In this document: positions 52,084 through 60,734 of the stretch, piece by piece
Numbering within the stretch: position 1 is the stretch's first letter
Layout: each line of letters begins with the position of its first letter
Source: Actinomycetes bacterium
GTDB taxonomy: Bacteria; Actinomycetota; Coriobacteriia; Coriobacteriales; JAEZZM01
Direction: 5' to 3'
Length of the DNA stretch: 64,000 bases
Assembly: GCA_023418575.1 (NCBI GenBank)
Contig: JAEZZM010000018.1
Location: forward strand, 19,897 to 83,896
The notes under the pieces: generated by a model
What the model was told of the DNA's origin: nothing
Databases searched by the model: none
Seen by the model: only the letters and a program-made list of their open reading frames with translations
Position numbers and translations under genes: made by a program

Positions 52084-53877
52084 GTGCAAAATCAAGAGCG
52101 AAGCATAAACTTAAGTTTAGAGCGTCTCTGGTATTACTTCAAAATATGGATTAGAGAAGTCTTTACCATAAAGAAAACTCAAAACAGATGGAAAGGTACC
52201 ATTAAAAGAATTCTAGGTATCTGTGCCCCCATGCTGCTTTTTTACTTCCTTATTGGCCCCGAGGCGGGTGTAGTGGCAATGGTGGGTTCCATGACTCCGG
52301 TCAAGGTCTCAAATGGTTTGCCGCTAAAGCCTCGGGCGCTTTCTTTGTTTGCGTTCTCTATAGCAACTTCAGTCTGTATTGGCCTAGGCGCCATGACCGT
52401 TATGATACCTTGGTCTGTAGTGCCTATGATCTTTTGCGTTGCCTTTGTTGCAACCTTTTCATACCACGCAATTTATTCAGGTCCTCCGGGCCCCATAGAT
52501 CTCATTTTTGCAGCAGCTTTAGGAGCCTACATTGTAGGCCACCACGGCTTTGATCCTTTTGAGGCCTGCTATATAACCTTTTTTGCGGCACTTATTTCTT
52601 CACTCATCGCTTTAGCTGATGTGTTAGTAAGACCCTTTAAGCCAGAACAGCTTGCAGTACAGGATGCTACGGCCACTGTTGAAGAATACCTTGCGCTAAA
52701 AGAGGACTATGATAAAGCTCCTCAAAAAGCTCAGCATTTAGAAGGAAAACTTGCCAAGCTTAAAAATGATGCCACCCGTCGCATCAACCGCGCTTGGAAT
52801 TATATAGAGGCTGATAAAGGTCTTAAGTTTGCCGATAAGCCACAGGCTCAAGCCCAGGTGCAGGCTCTCAAAGAAGAGCTCACCAAAGCACACCTTGCTT
52901 TTGCTCGCTCTCTTGAACAAGATCAAGGCTCAAGTTTGGTAAACCTAGATCATATAGATCTTAATTCCTTGGGCTCGCCTGGCATTGCTTATCGTATAAG
53001 ACATTCCTTAAACAGCTCATCTATGCCCTTTTTTGCAGCCCTACGCATAGCTATAGCATGTGCAGCTTCTGCTTTGGTGGTAGAGGCCTGCCACCTGGGT
53101 CATGCATATTGGGCCGTGTTAACTGCTGGTATGATGCTGCATATGTTTCCAGACAGACTTAACTCAGTTAAGGATGCTGCTTATAAAATCGTGGGTGAAT
53201 CAGCGGGTCTCATTATTTATGCCCTCATGATCCCCTTTATTTTAGGGCCAGATATGGGCTTTGTTGTGGTGGTAATCCTGCTCTTTTTATACGATTGGCT
53301 TTCTCCAAAAAATTCCATGCTTGCCCTCATGGCAAAAACTCCTCAAGCTCTTTTAGTTTCAACCTTGGGACACGTGGGAGCAGAGCCTACCTTAAGCATA
53401 GTAAGTACCCGAGCTATAGAAACAGGAATTGGAATTTGTTTTGCCCTTTTAGCGGTCTACTTTGTAGCTAAGGGCTCGGCGCTTCGTCAATTAAAAGCCC
53501 AGCATGACAATCTCATGAGGGCTTTAGTAAATTGCCTGCTTCAGATAAGCGCTGGAGAGCTTACAAGTAAGCGCAGTCAGGATGCACGCAATGAGCTGCA
53601 ATATGAACTTATGCGCTATGCTTCTGCCATACCAAGTGCTGCTAAAGAATCATCTGAACAGACGACACTTAAAAAGCTTGATCATGCCGCATCTGATTTG
53701 GGTTATGCGGTGTATTGGCTCTCCTGGAGCAAAGATAAGAGCGTTAAAAACGCAGCTTCTCAAGCTTTAAGTTCATTGATCACAAGTTTAGATGAGCTTT
53801 CCGATAAAAAAGAGGGCGCTTCCTTAGAAAGGCTTACTCAGCAACTACGTCAAGTAAATTCATTTGTGCGTATTTAG
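52084..53877 (+). CDS. FUSC family membrane protein
   Basis: 597 residues from GTG 52084 (AAAGGGGA upstream). Two sets of about 5-6 transmembrane helices (residues about 43-185 and 318-465) are separated by a charged helical cytoplasmic segment, and a helical C-terminal part follows. This is the FUSC/YccS-AaeB layout: AVLTAGMMLHMFPDRLNSVKDAAYKIVGESAGLIIYAL is a typical FUSC segment. Relatives export aromatic acids such as p-hydroxybenzoate, but the substrate here is unknown. Confidence 0.82.
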   Translation: MQNQERSINLSLERLWYYFKIWIREVFTIKKTQNRWKGTIKRILGICAPMLLFYFLIGPEAGVVAMVGSMTPVKVSNGLPLKPRALSLFAFSIATSVCIGLGAMTVMIPWSVVPMIFCVAFVATFSYHAIYSGPPGPIDLIFAAALGAYIVGHHGFDPFEACYITFFAALISSLIALADVLVRPFKPEQLAVQDATATVEEYLALKEDYDKAPQKAQHLEGKLAKLKNDATRRINRAWNYIEADKGLKFADKPQAQAQVQALKEELTKAHLAFARSLEQDQGSSLVNLDHIDLNSLGSPGIAYRIRHSLNSSSMPFFAALRIAIACAASALVVEACHLGHAYWAVLTAGMMLHMFPDRLNSVKDAAYKIVGESAGLIIYALMIPFILGPDMGFVVVVILLFLYDWLSPKNSMLALMAKTPQALLVSTLGHVGAEPTLSIVSTRAIETGIGICFALLAVYFVAKGSALRQLKAQHDNLMRALVNCLLQISAGELTSKRSQDARNELQYELMRYASAIPSAAKESSEQTTLKKLDHAASDLGYAVYWLSWSKDKSVKNAASQALSSLITSLDELSDKKEGASLERLTQQLRQVNSFVRI

Positions 53878-53892
53878 TGAACTAAGCAAGCT

Positions 53893-53932
53893 TATCTAAG
53901 ATAATGGGGCTTAGATATTTGAGCTTTTATCA
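53893..53932 (+). terminator. Probable terminator after the FUSC gene
   Basis: 8-bp stem TATCTAAG (53893-53900) with CTTAGATA (53910-53917), 9-nt loop, then TTTGAGCTTTT. Confidence 0.45.
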
Positions 53933-53944
53933 CCCATTAGGTAT

Positions 53945-54181
53945 AGTAGATGAGCTGTCTTTTGAAGTTTTTAATAGATGAAATGCTAAGAGAGACTTCA
54001 AAAGCCCATATGTAAGTGGGAGATTATCCCCACCTCGACGGCGCAATCTTAGCAGCTGCTTGGTCCAGAATATAAGCCTTATAAGATATATCAAGGCTTA
54101 AAAGTTTTGTGAAATTCACCGCACAAGACTTTTCTATTTAGAACTGGTACCCCTTGCAGCTTGTGCTGCAAGGGGTTTTTG
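53945..54181 (+). promoter_or_regulatory. Structured infC leader with attenuator
   Basis: Between the FUSC gene and infC lies a leader with several paired elements: CTTTTGAAGT (53959-53968) with ACTTCAAAAG (53995-54004), GTGGG/CCCAC near 54016-54033, TAAGCCTT/AAGGCTTA near 54074-54100, and AAAAGTTTTGTG with CACAAGACTTTT (ends near 54134). A strong terminator (54149-54181) completes it. This resembles the L20/IF3-operon attenuation leaders of Firmicutes, where L20 binds and causes early termination. The regulator here is inferred. TGGTACC just before the terminator recalls a T-box, but the rest of the T-box is not evident. Confidence 0.6.
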
Positions 54182-54185
54182 TTTG
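54149..54185 (+). terminator. Terminator upstream of infC (attenuator)
   Basis: Perfect 12-bp stem ACCCCTTGCAGC (54149-54160) with GCTGCAAGGGGT (54165-54176), loop TTGT, then TTTTTGTTTGT. It stands only about 40 bp before the infC start. Confidence 0.9.
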
Positions 54186-54222
54186 TAGGGTGAAATGAGT
54201 ACACCTTGGAGGTGTGAGAGAA

Positions 54223-54795
54223 ATAGCTAAGGCTGATGAGACTCGCATTAATGAGGCGATACGCGCACGTACAGTTCGCTTAATTGGAGCAGATGGTTCC
54301 CAAATGGGAATTTATGACGTTCGTGACGCTCAGCGTATTGCTGATGAGCAGGGGCTAGATTTGGTTGAGATCGCTCCCAATGGTGAGCCTCCTGTGTGCC
54401 GTGTTATGGACTATAAAAAGTTCAGATACGAGCAGCAAATCAAGGCCAAACAGGCTCGCAAGAAGCAAGTTAAGGTCGAGATTAAGGAAATGAAATTCCG
54501 CCCCAAGATTGATGTAGGCGACTACACCACTAAAAAGAAGCACATTTTGCGCTTTTTGGGGGCTGGAGCCAAGGTTAAGGTAACTATTATGTTCCGAGGC
54601 CGTGAAATGGCTCATCCAGAACTGGGTTTATCGGTATTAGAAAAGCTCAGCGAGGATTTAAAAGATGTGGCGCTTATTGAGAGCCAACCTAAGCTTGAGG
54701 GTCGCAATATGCACATGATGATTGCACCTCTTAAGCAACATGCTAAAGAGACAAAAGGGGCCAAAGAGGCTACTGAGTCCACAAAGGAGAATTAG
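54223..54795 (+). CDS. infC: Translation initiation factor IF-3 (probable AUA start)
   Basis: About 191 residues. N- and C-domains with the linker are clear: DETRINEAIRARTVRLIGADG, then QGLDLVEIAPNGEPPVCRVMDYKKFRYEQ and KVTIMFRGREMAH. A short Lys/Glu tail follows. No ATG precedes the family start. GTG 54214 lies only 1 nt after GGAGG (54208-54212) and is too close to be used. The in-frame ATA at 54223, 10 nt after GGAGG, fits the well-known use of rare start codons in infC, which lets IF-3 repress its own synthesis by rejecting them. It heads the infC-rpmI-rplT operon. Confidence 0.85.
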   Translation: MAKADETRINEAIRARTVRLIGADGSQMGIYDVRDAQRIADEQGLDLVEIAPNGEPPVCRVMDYKKFRYEQQIKAKQARKKQVKVEIKEMKFRPKIDVGDYTTKKKHILRFLGAGAKVKVTIMFRGREMAHPELGLSVLEKLSEDLKDVALIESQPKLEGRNMHMMIAPLKQHAKETKGAKEATESTKEN

Positions 54796-54798
54796 ACT

Positions 54799-54990
54799 AT
54801 GCCAAAGATGAAGACGCATAAAGGAACCGCTAAGCGTTTCCGTCGCACTGGTTCTGGCAAGATCATGCGTGGTAAGGCTTTCAAGAGCCATATCATGACC
54901 AAGAAGAGCCAGAAGCGTAAGCGCAATTTCCGCAAGGAAGCAGTTGTAACTTCAGCCGACTTCAAGAACGTATCAGCACGTCTTGGTTAG
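54799..54990 (+). CDS. rpmI: 50S ribosomal protein L35
   Basis: 63 residues, highly basic: [20 protein letters not shown] is the universal L35 start. It is a 50S subunit protein. Three bases separate its ATG from the infC stop, with AAAGGAG inside the end of infC, so it is co-translated. rplT follows after 35 bp. Confidence 0.97.
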   Translation: MPKMKTHKGTAKRFRRTGSGKIMRGKAFKSHIMTKKSQKRKRNFRKEAVVTSADFKNVSARLG

Positions 54991-55025
54991 TAGCCGCTGT
55001 TTATTACTTAGGAGTTGATTAATAG

Positions 55026-55382
55026 ATGCCACGCGTAAAAAGAGCGGTACACGCTAACAAGAAACGCCGCGAGGTTTTAGAGCGCGCTAAAGGTTATTAC
55101 GGCGATAAATCACGTCGTTATCGCGCTGCAAAAGAACAAGTACAGCACTCATTACAATACCAATACCGTGATCGCCGCAATAAAAAGCGTGAGATCCGTC
55201 GCCTTTGGATTACTCGTATCAATGCAGGAGCTCGTTTGAACGGTCTTTCATACAGCCGTTTTATGAATGGCCTTGCACTTGCAGGTGTTAAGCTGGATCG
55301 TAAGGTTTTGTCAGATATGGCTATTAATGATCCACAAAGCTTCACTGATCTTTGTGAGCTTGCAAAGAAGTCACTTGCATAA
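55026..55382 (+). CDS. rplT: 50S ribosomal protein L20
   Basis: 118 residues, basic: [50 protein letters not shown] and YSRFMNGL are diagnostic. L20 is an early assembly protein of the 50S subunit. In several bacteria it is the autoregulator that binds the operon leader; the leader at 53945-54181 could be the target. A strong terminator ends the operon. Confidence 0.97.
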   Translation: MPRVKRAVHANKKRREVLERAKGYYGDKSRRYRAAKEQVQHSLQYQYRDRRNKKREIRRLWITRINAGARLNGLSYSRFMNGLALAGVKLDRKVLSDMAINDPQSFTDLCELAKKSLA

Positions 55383-55432
55383 TTGGTTATAGCCGCATAA
55401 TTAGCTAACTTACTTTAATAGTAGAGATGCAC

Positions 55433-55463
55433 AAAGCCCCAAAGTAATTTGGGGCTTTTCTTT
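55433..55463 (+). terminator. Terminator of infC-rpmI-rplT
   Basis: Perfect 11-bp stem AAAGCCCCAAA (55433-55443) with TTTGGGGCTTT (55448-55458), loop GTAA, then TCTTTT. Confidence 0.92.
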
Positions 55464-55724
55464 TGAGAAGAGTTTGGATCCTATAAGTGCTTATAGGCTA
55501 TTTTTTGTAAGAGAAAATATGAGCTTATCATCGATAGCTTATAGCATCTAAATAATCAAATAAATAATAAGGCATATATTAATCGTGTCATTTATTGATG
55601 AAATTATAAGAATTTTCATGCATTTTAGTGTAATTTTAAACGTAAATTTACACTAAATAACATGTTTGTTTATTCTTGTAGACCCAAAATATCAGATAGC
55701 CAGCAATATTGGATCGTCTCACAA
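55464..55724. other. Orphan AT-rich segment between two terminators
   Basis: About 260 bp bounded by the rplT terminator and the minus-strand transporter terminator, with no supported ORF. It holds an inverted repeat TTAGTGTAATTTT (55625-55637) and AAATTTACACTAA (55644-55656) with one mismatch and a 6-nt loop, which looks like a repressor operator or an RNA hairpin. Confidence 0.5.
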
Positions 55725-55761
55725 AAAGTGCTCCCCCTTAGATAGCAAGGAGGAGCACTTT
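55720..55761 (-). terminator. Terminator of the NSS transporter gene
   Basis: 10-bp stem GGAGCACTTT (55752-55761) with AAAGTGCTCC (55725-55734). On the minus strand it is followed by TTGTG after a T-run, 26 bp after the stop codon. Confidence 0.75.
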
Positions 55762-55786
55762 ATTTAATAAAAGATCTTATATGAAC

Positions 55787-57151
55787 TTATGAAAGGCTAA
55801 TGCCAAAGGTGCTTAGGATTGAGCTAATCAAGATCAAAAGTACCAAAACAGGAGCAATAAAGCGTACCATTACGCAGTAAACTTTTCTTGTTACAAAAGG
55901 TGATGATTGAGAGATCTCATCTTCAACAACCTTAGTCTTGATAACCCAACCAACAAAGATGCAGGTAAGGAAAGCTGCAATAGGCATAAGCACAGTGTTA
56001 GACAAGAAGTCCATGAAGTCCAGAAGACCCATGCCAATAATAGTTACAGACTCCCAAGGACCAAAGCCCAAAGAGGCAGGAAGCGCCAAGATTAAAGAAA
56101 TAACAGTGGTATAGGTTAAGCTTCTTGCGCGGCTGATCTTAAAGGCGTCACAGTAGATAGACACCACAGTTTCAAGCAGCGAGATTGCACTGGTGGCAGC
56201 TGCAAAGAATACAAGGATAAAGAAGGCTGCCCCCACGATGTCTGCTCCAGGCATGTTGGTGAAAACGCCAGGAAGTGTAATAAACATAAGGCCAGGGCCG
56301 GCTGAGAGTTTATCGGGTCCAAAGATAGCAAAAACACCAGGGATGATCATGAGACCTGCAAGGATAGAAACCAAGGTATCAAGCAGGTTTACCTTAACAA
56401 CAGAAGATTCAAGATCTTCCTTTTTGTCCAGATATGAACCATAGGTAAACAAGATACCCATAGCCAGTGACAAAGAGTAGAACATCTGGCCCATGGCTGC
56501 TAAAACTAAACCAGCGCTAAACTTAGAAAAGTCTGGTACCAAGAAGTAATAAAGACCATCAAGAGCGCCAGGAAGGGTAAGACCATAGATGCCCAGTGCG
56601 ATAAGTAAGATAAAGAGCAGAGGCATCATAATACGGTTGGAGGCTTCAATACCTTTATTTACGCCTTTGGCAACTACAAAAACAGAGATGCCAATAAAGA
56701 TAAAGGTATAGATCAAAGGCTCAACAGGGGCGCTGATAAAACCGGTGAAGAAGTTTTCACCAGTTGCAGCTACATGATTGCCAGTTATATAGGTAACAAA
56801 ATATTTTACTACCCAACCACCAATTACAGAGTAGTAGGGGAAAATAATCATAGGGATCACTGAGACAAGCAGGCCAATAATGGTGTATTTTTTACCAAAA
56901 TGAGCAAAGGCTCCAATTGCGCTCTTGCCAGTTTTTCTACCCAGGGCATTTTCGGTTAGTGATAGGGTCAGACCAAGGGTAAGGCTTAGCACTAGGTAGG
57001 TGAGAACAAAAGTACCACCACCATAATTAGCTGCTAAGTAGGGAAAACGCCAAAGATTTCCCAAGCCAATGGCAGAGGCGGTAGCGGCTAGAATAAAGCC
57101 AAGACGAGAAGAAAACATAGAGCGTTTAGCAGATGAAGATGTATCAGCCAT
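55787..57151 (-). CDS. Sodium-dependent neurotransmitter-symporter family transporter
   Basis: 454 residues, about 11-12 transmembrane helices. The NSS/SNF hallmark is the first helix FILAATASAIGLGNLWRFPYLA (residues 15-36), which binds sodium and substrate, then YGGGTFVLTYL. Bacterial members such as LeuT or TnaT import amino acids with sodium. The substrate cannot be told. Ribosome site GAGAGG lies 8 nt before the ATG. Its upstream region has an inverted repeat. Confidence 0.9.
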   Translation of the reverse strand: MADTSSSAKRSMFSSRLGFILAATASAIGLGNLWRFPYLAANYGGGTFVLTYLVLSLTLGLTLSLTENALGRKTGKSAIGAFAHFGKKYTIIGLLVSVIPMIIFPYYSVIGGWVVKYFVTYITGNHVAATGENFFTGFISAPVEPLIYTFIFIGISVFVVAKGVNKGIEASNRIMMPLLFILLIALGIYGLTLPGALDGLYYFLVPDFSKFSAGLVLAAMGQMFYSLSLAMGILFTYGSYLDKKEDLESSVVKVNLLDTLVSILAGLMIIPGVFAIFGPDKLSAGPGLMFITLPGVFTNMPGADIVGAAFFILVFFAAATSAISLLETVVSIYCDAFKISRARSLTYTTVISLILALPASLGFGPWESVTIIGMGLLDFMDFLSNTVLMPIAAFLTCIFVGWVIKTKVVEDEISQSSPFVTRKVYCVMVRFIAPVLVLLILISSILSTFGISLS

Positions 57152-57522
57152 AATGCATGCCTCTCAACGAGCATCCTAATCTCTACCCTTAATACCTTTT
57201 TTGTCATACCTTTTGGGTAGAGTATAAAAAGGCACCCCATAATAAAAATTGTGAGGTGTCTAGTGATGCAAAACCAACAGATTTAAAAAGGTATCGTTCA
57301 AAAATAACCTATTTTGAGCTACTTGTGAAGAAGAAATTTAGACAAAATGATAAAATGGCTAAGTTATTGTTAAGGTTTTTTGCAAGCCATGACGATAAAA
57401 GCGCTGGATAAGAATAGAGTTTTATCGTATATAAAATCAGGCCTGAAAGTAGGCCTGATTGTGCAGATTTAGTTTGCAGATACCGTTTAAGTGTAAATCT
57501 TTGATAAGGAGTAGGGCAGGAT
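57152..57522. other. Divergent promoter region of the NSS transporter and ychF
   Basis: No gene. CTCTACCC (57181-57188) and GGGTAGAG (57215-57222) form an inverted repeat enclosing two ATACCTTTT copies (57192, 57206), 30-70 bp upstream of the transporter. On the ychF side, AATCAGGCCT (57436-57445) and AGGCCTGATT (57452-57461) form a 10-bp hairpin without U-run. Either could be an operator or leader element. Confidence 0.45.
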
Positions 57523-58587
57523 ATGTCGCTTTCTATTGGAATTGTTGGACTTCCCAATGTGGGAAAATCTACTTTGTTTACCGCTCTTACTAAAAAAAGT
57601 GGCTTTGCTGCCAATTATCCTTTTGCCACCATTGAACCTAATGTAGGCATAGTTGATGTTCCAGATGAGCGCCTTGCAAAACTTGCCGAGCTAGTAAAGC
57701 CCGAGCGGGTTCTACCTGCAACTGTTGAGTTTGTTGATATTGCAGGTTTGGTTAAAGGCGCGAGTGAGGGAGAGGGTCTGGGTAATCAGTTTCTTGCAAA
57801 TATTAGAGAGACTGACGCTATCTGTGAGGTAGTTCGCTACTTTAAAAATCCTGATGTTGTGCATGTAGATGGCAGGGTTGATCCGCAAAGTGATGCAGAA
57901 ACTATTAAAACAGAGCTGGTTTTAGCAGATATTGCAAGTATTGAAAAAGCCTTGCCTAAGGTAGAAAAAGAGGCTAAGCGCGATAAAAGCGTGGGTTTGA
58001 AGCTTGAGATCATGAAGCGCCTGCTTGAGTGGATGAATGAGGGTCATAGAGCAAGAACTTTGGAAATGAGTGATGAAGAGCGTGCCTCAGTTTTTGACCT
58101 TCATCTTCTTACCATGAAGCCTATTTTGTACCTCGCTAATGTTGATGAAGATATGCTTGATCAAGACTTTGCGCCTATTGATGGTGTTGTCCCCATTCCT
58201 GTTTGTGCGCAGGTGGAGGCAGAGCTCAGTGAGCTTGAACCAGAGGAGGCGGCTGAGTACCTTAAGGACTTGGGGATTGAGCAGGCTGGTTTAGACGTGC
58301 TTATTAAGGCTGCCTATGATTTATTGGGACTGCAAAGCTATTTTACTGCTGGTGTTCAAGAAGTAAGAGCTTGGACAGTTAAAAAGGGTGCTAAAGCTCC
58401 TCAAGCTGCAGGTGTTATCCACACAGACTTTGAGCGTGGTTTCATTAAGGCCGAATGCATTGCTTATGCTGACTATGTAGAGTATGGCGGAGAGGCCGCA
58501 TGTAAAGCAGCGGGAAAACTGCGTATGGAGGGTAAAGACTACGTAGTGCAAGATGGTGATGTTATGCACTTTAGGTTTAACGTATAG
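57523..58587 (+). CDS. ychF: Redox-regulated ATPase YchF (OLA1 family)
   Basis: 354 residues behind AAGGAG. Obg-related P-loop protein that prefers ATP: G1 GIVGLPNVGKSTLF (residues 6-19), switch DIAGLVKGASEGEGLGNQFL, and NVDE at the position where GTPases have NKxD. A helical coiled-coil insert and a C-terminal TGS domain (AWTVKKGAKAPQAAGVIHTDFERGFIKAE) complete it. It binds ribosomes and is linked to stress responses in other bacteria. Confidence 0.95.
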   Translation: MSLSIGIVGLPNVGKSTLFTALTKKSGFAANYPFATIEPNVGIVDVPDERLAKLAELVKPERVLPATVEFVDIAGLVKGASEGEGLGNQFLANIRETDAICEVVRYFKNPDVVHVDGRVDPQSDAETIKTELVLADIASIEKALPKVEKEAKRDKSVGLKLEIMKRLLEWMNEGHRARTLEMSDEERASVFDLHLLTMKPILYLANVDEDMLDQDFAPIDGVVPIPVCAQVEAELSELEPEEAAEYLKDLGIEQAGLDVLIKAAYDLLGLQSYFTAGVQEVRAWTVKKGAKAPQAAGVIHTDFERGFIKAECIAYADYVEYGGEAACKAAGKLRMEGKDYVVQDGDVMHFRFNV

Positions 58588-58611
58588 ACTCTGGTAGAGG
58601 TTTAGATACCC

Positions 58612-59355
58612 ATGACCGGAGCTCCATCTCATACAGAGAAGTCCCACACAAAGTGTTCTCATCAAGTTAGATCTCATAAAGCGGAGTCTTTTCAACAGGG
58701 CTTAGATAAGACACACTCAGATGAGCTGCGTTTAAGTGGTATCTTACTTGCTGGGGGTCGCTCCAGTCGTATGGGTCAGGATAAGTGTTTTATACAATTA
58801 CCTCATACGGCTAAGCTCATGGTTGAGCATGCGGTTGATTTAATGCTTAAGTACTGCTTTGAGCTTGTGATAGTAACTAATGAGCTTGAGCGTATGAAAC
58901 AGCTTAATTTTGGCTCTTCTGTTCGTTTGTGCTCAGATCTTATCGCACATGAAGGACCTTTAGGTGCTTTGGCCTCTGCTGCTCCTTTATTGAGTGGCGA
59001 GTGGTGTTTGGTGCGAGCAGTTGATATGCCCTACTTAAGTGATGCATTCATAGAGCTTATGAATGCAAGTACGAGGCGTCAGATAGGGACGCAAGGCTAT
59101 CCAGACTTGGTTTTGCCTCTTACTGAGTTTGGAGCTGAGCCCTTATCAGCATACTATAAGGTGGGGAGCTTAAAGCGCTGTGCTCCTCTGGTTTTTAAGC
59201 AGGGACGCCGCAGAGTGCTTAGTTTATGCGAACATATGACCACCTTAGAGCTTAAGTGCGAAGAGCTTAAAGAGATTGATCCACAGCTTAAGAATTTTGA
59301 CAACATAAATTATGAGTATCAGCTTGAGAAGCTCAGGCTGCTTGATGAGGCATAG
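58612..59355 (+). CDS. mobA: Molybdenum cofactor guanylyltransferase
   Basis: 247 residues. After a hydrophilic lead of about 40 residues (true start uncertain) comes the nucleotidyltransferase motif SGILLAGGRSSRMGQDKCFI. EGPLGALASAAPLL and VRAVDMPYLSDAFIELM follow. It attaches GMP to molybdopterin. moeA follows after 9 bp, so the two form a cofactor operon, although the moa genes are elsewhere. The N-terminal lead is rich in His, Ser and Lys and unlike the family. Confidence 0.85.
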   Translation: MTGAPSHTEKSHTKCSHQVRSHKAESFQQGLDKTHSDELRLSGILLAGGRSSRMGQDKCFIQLPHTAKLMVEHAVDLMLKYCFELVIVTNELERMKQLNFGSSVRLCSDLIAHEGPLGALASAAPLLSGEWCLVRAVDMPYLSDAFIELMNASTRRQIGTQGYPDLVLPLTEFGAEPLSAYYKVGSLKRCAPLVFKQGRRRVLSLCEHMTTLELKCEELKEIDPQLKNFDNINYEYQLEKLRLLDEA

Positions 59356-59364
59356 AGGTGCAAG

Positions 59365-60723
59365 ATGTGTGTTACAGATCATGATTATAAGAGAGCGGCG
59401 CTTTTTCAGCGTAGGCAAGATGAGGTCTTGTCTGTTGAGGAGGCTCTTGATCAACTGCTCTCCTTGGCCCCAGAAGAGCTTGCAGAAGAAGAAGTGCCCT
59501 TTATGGAGTCTTTAGGGCGCGTCTTAAGCAGGGATTTGTACAGTGATATTGATGTTGCACCCTTTGATAATACTGCTATGGATGGTTTTGCTTTACGCGC
59601 GCAAGATCTTGTGGATGCAAGCAGGGAGCATCCTGTTGAGCTTAAGGTTGTAGAGCTTATTCCCGCAGGTCATTTTCCCACTAAAACTCTTGGCCCCATG
59701 GAGTGCGCTCGTATCATGACGGGAGCAGCTATTCCTGCTGGTGCTGATGCAGTTCTTAAAATTGAGGAAAGCTCAGCTGCCCAAGAAGGAGGGGAGCTGG
59801 GAGAGTTTGTCTCTATGTACAAAAGCGTTAAGCTTGGAGAGAATATTAGGCGTAAAGGTGAAGAAGTTTCTGCAGGTCAAGTAGTCTTGAAAGTTGGAGA
59901 AACAGTTGACGCAGCAGCCATTGGCCTTATGGCAAGCACGGGTAATAGCAAGGTATTTGTAAGAAAACAAGTACGTGTGGGAATTATTGCCACAGGGTCT
60001 GAGCTTGTTGATGTTGACGATAAGCCCCAGCCTGGTCAAATAAGAAATTCTAATTCATATCTTTTAGCTGCTTTATGTAAGCAGCTGCAAGCTGATTATG
60101 TAATCTATCCGGTTTTGCGTGATAGCTATGAAGCCACAAAGGAAGCTTTCTTGCAGGCTTCTATGGATTGCGATCTCATTATTAGCTCAGGAGGTGTGAG
60201 TGTAGGAGACTATGACTATGTGGTTCCCGTGCTTGAAGAAATAGGAAGCTTGCGTGTAGCAAAAGTATTTATGAGGCCGGGAGCCCACCAAACTATAGGC
60301 CTTATTGGTTCATGTATTGTTTTTGGTTTACCTGGAAACCCCTCTTCCGCTTTTACGGGTTTTGAGATGTTCTTGCGCCCACTTATTCTTAAGATGCAGG
60401 GGCACAGTGAGTTAAAGAGATTGACCTTAAAGGCTCGTCTTTTGAAAGATCAAAAGAAAAAACAGGCACGTCGTTTTTATCAACGAGCCACCCTATATAG
60501 AGATGCTAAAGCTGAGCTGGTTGTTGATCTTGCAAAAAACCAGTCATCTGCTTTGCTTACCGCTGTTCATGAATGTAACGCTTTAGCAGTCTTGCCGGAG
60601 GGTGAGGGCATAGTGCCTGCAGGAACTATGCTTGAGTGCATTGTGTATCGAGCTCCTGAAGAGCTTAATGTTTTGAGCGATCAGATCTGCGATAAGTTGA
60701 ACGATCAGCCGTGCGATAAGTAA
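59365..60723 (+). CDS. moeA: Molybdopterin molybdotransferase
   Basis: 452 residues, AGAGG 6 nt before the ATG. It inserts molybdate into adenylated molybdopterin. Family motifs: VEEALDQLLSL, DNTAMDGFALRA, MTGAAIPAGADAVLKIEE, GIIATGSELVD, IISSGGVSVGDYDYV and FGLPGNPSSAFTGFEMFLRP. The last 16 codons (SDQICDK, NDQPCDK) are a 24-bp tandem duplication that spans the stop. The presence of mobA and moeA implies a molybdoenzyme in the cell. Confidence 0.92.
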   Translation: MCVTDHDYKRAALFQRRQDEVLSVEEALDQLLSLAPEELAEEEVPFMESLGRVLSRDLYSDIDVAPFDNTAMDGFALRAQDLVDASREHPVELKVVELIPAGHFPTKTLGPMECARIMTGAAIPAGADAVLKIEESSAAQEGGELGEFVSMYKSVKLGENIRRKGEEVSAGQVVLKVGETVDAAAIGLMASTGNSKVFVRKQVRVGIIATGSELVDVDDKPQPGQIRNSNSYLLAALCKQLQADYVIYPVLRDSYEATKEAFLQASMDCDLIISSGGVSVGDYDYVVPVLEEIGSLRVAKVFMRPGAHQTIGLIGSCIVFGLPGNPSSAFTGFEMFLRPLILKMQGHSELKRLTLKARLLKDQKKKQARRFYQRATLYRDAKAELVVDLAKNQSSALLTAVHECNALAVLPEGEGIVPAGTMLECIVYRAPEELNVLSDQICDKLNDQPCDK

Positions 60724-60725
60724 GA
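60678..60725. repeat. 24-bp tandem duplication over the moeA stop
   Basis: Two units starting CGATCAG and containing TGCGATAAGT (60678-60701 and 60702-60725). The second contains the stop codon. Confidence 0.65.
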
Positions 60726-60734
60726 GCGACTTGC

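Noticed and set aside
54120..54180. T-box riboswitch before infC
   Set aside because: TGGTACC matches part of the T-box end, but the full 14-nt T-box and a specifier-loop stem I are not recognisable, and the downstream genes are not tRNA synthetases or amino-acid genes.
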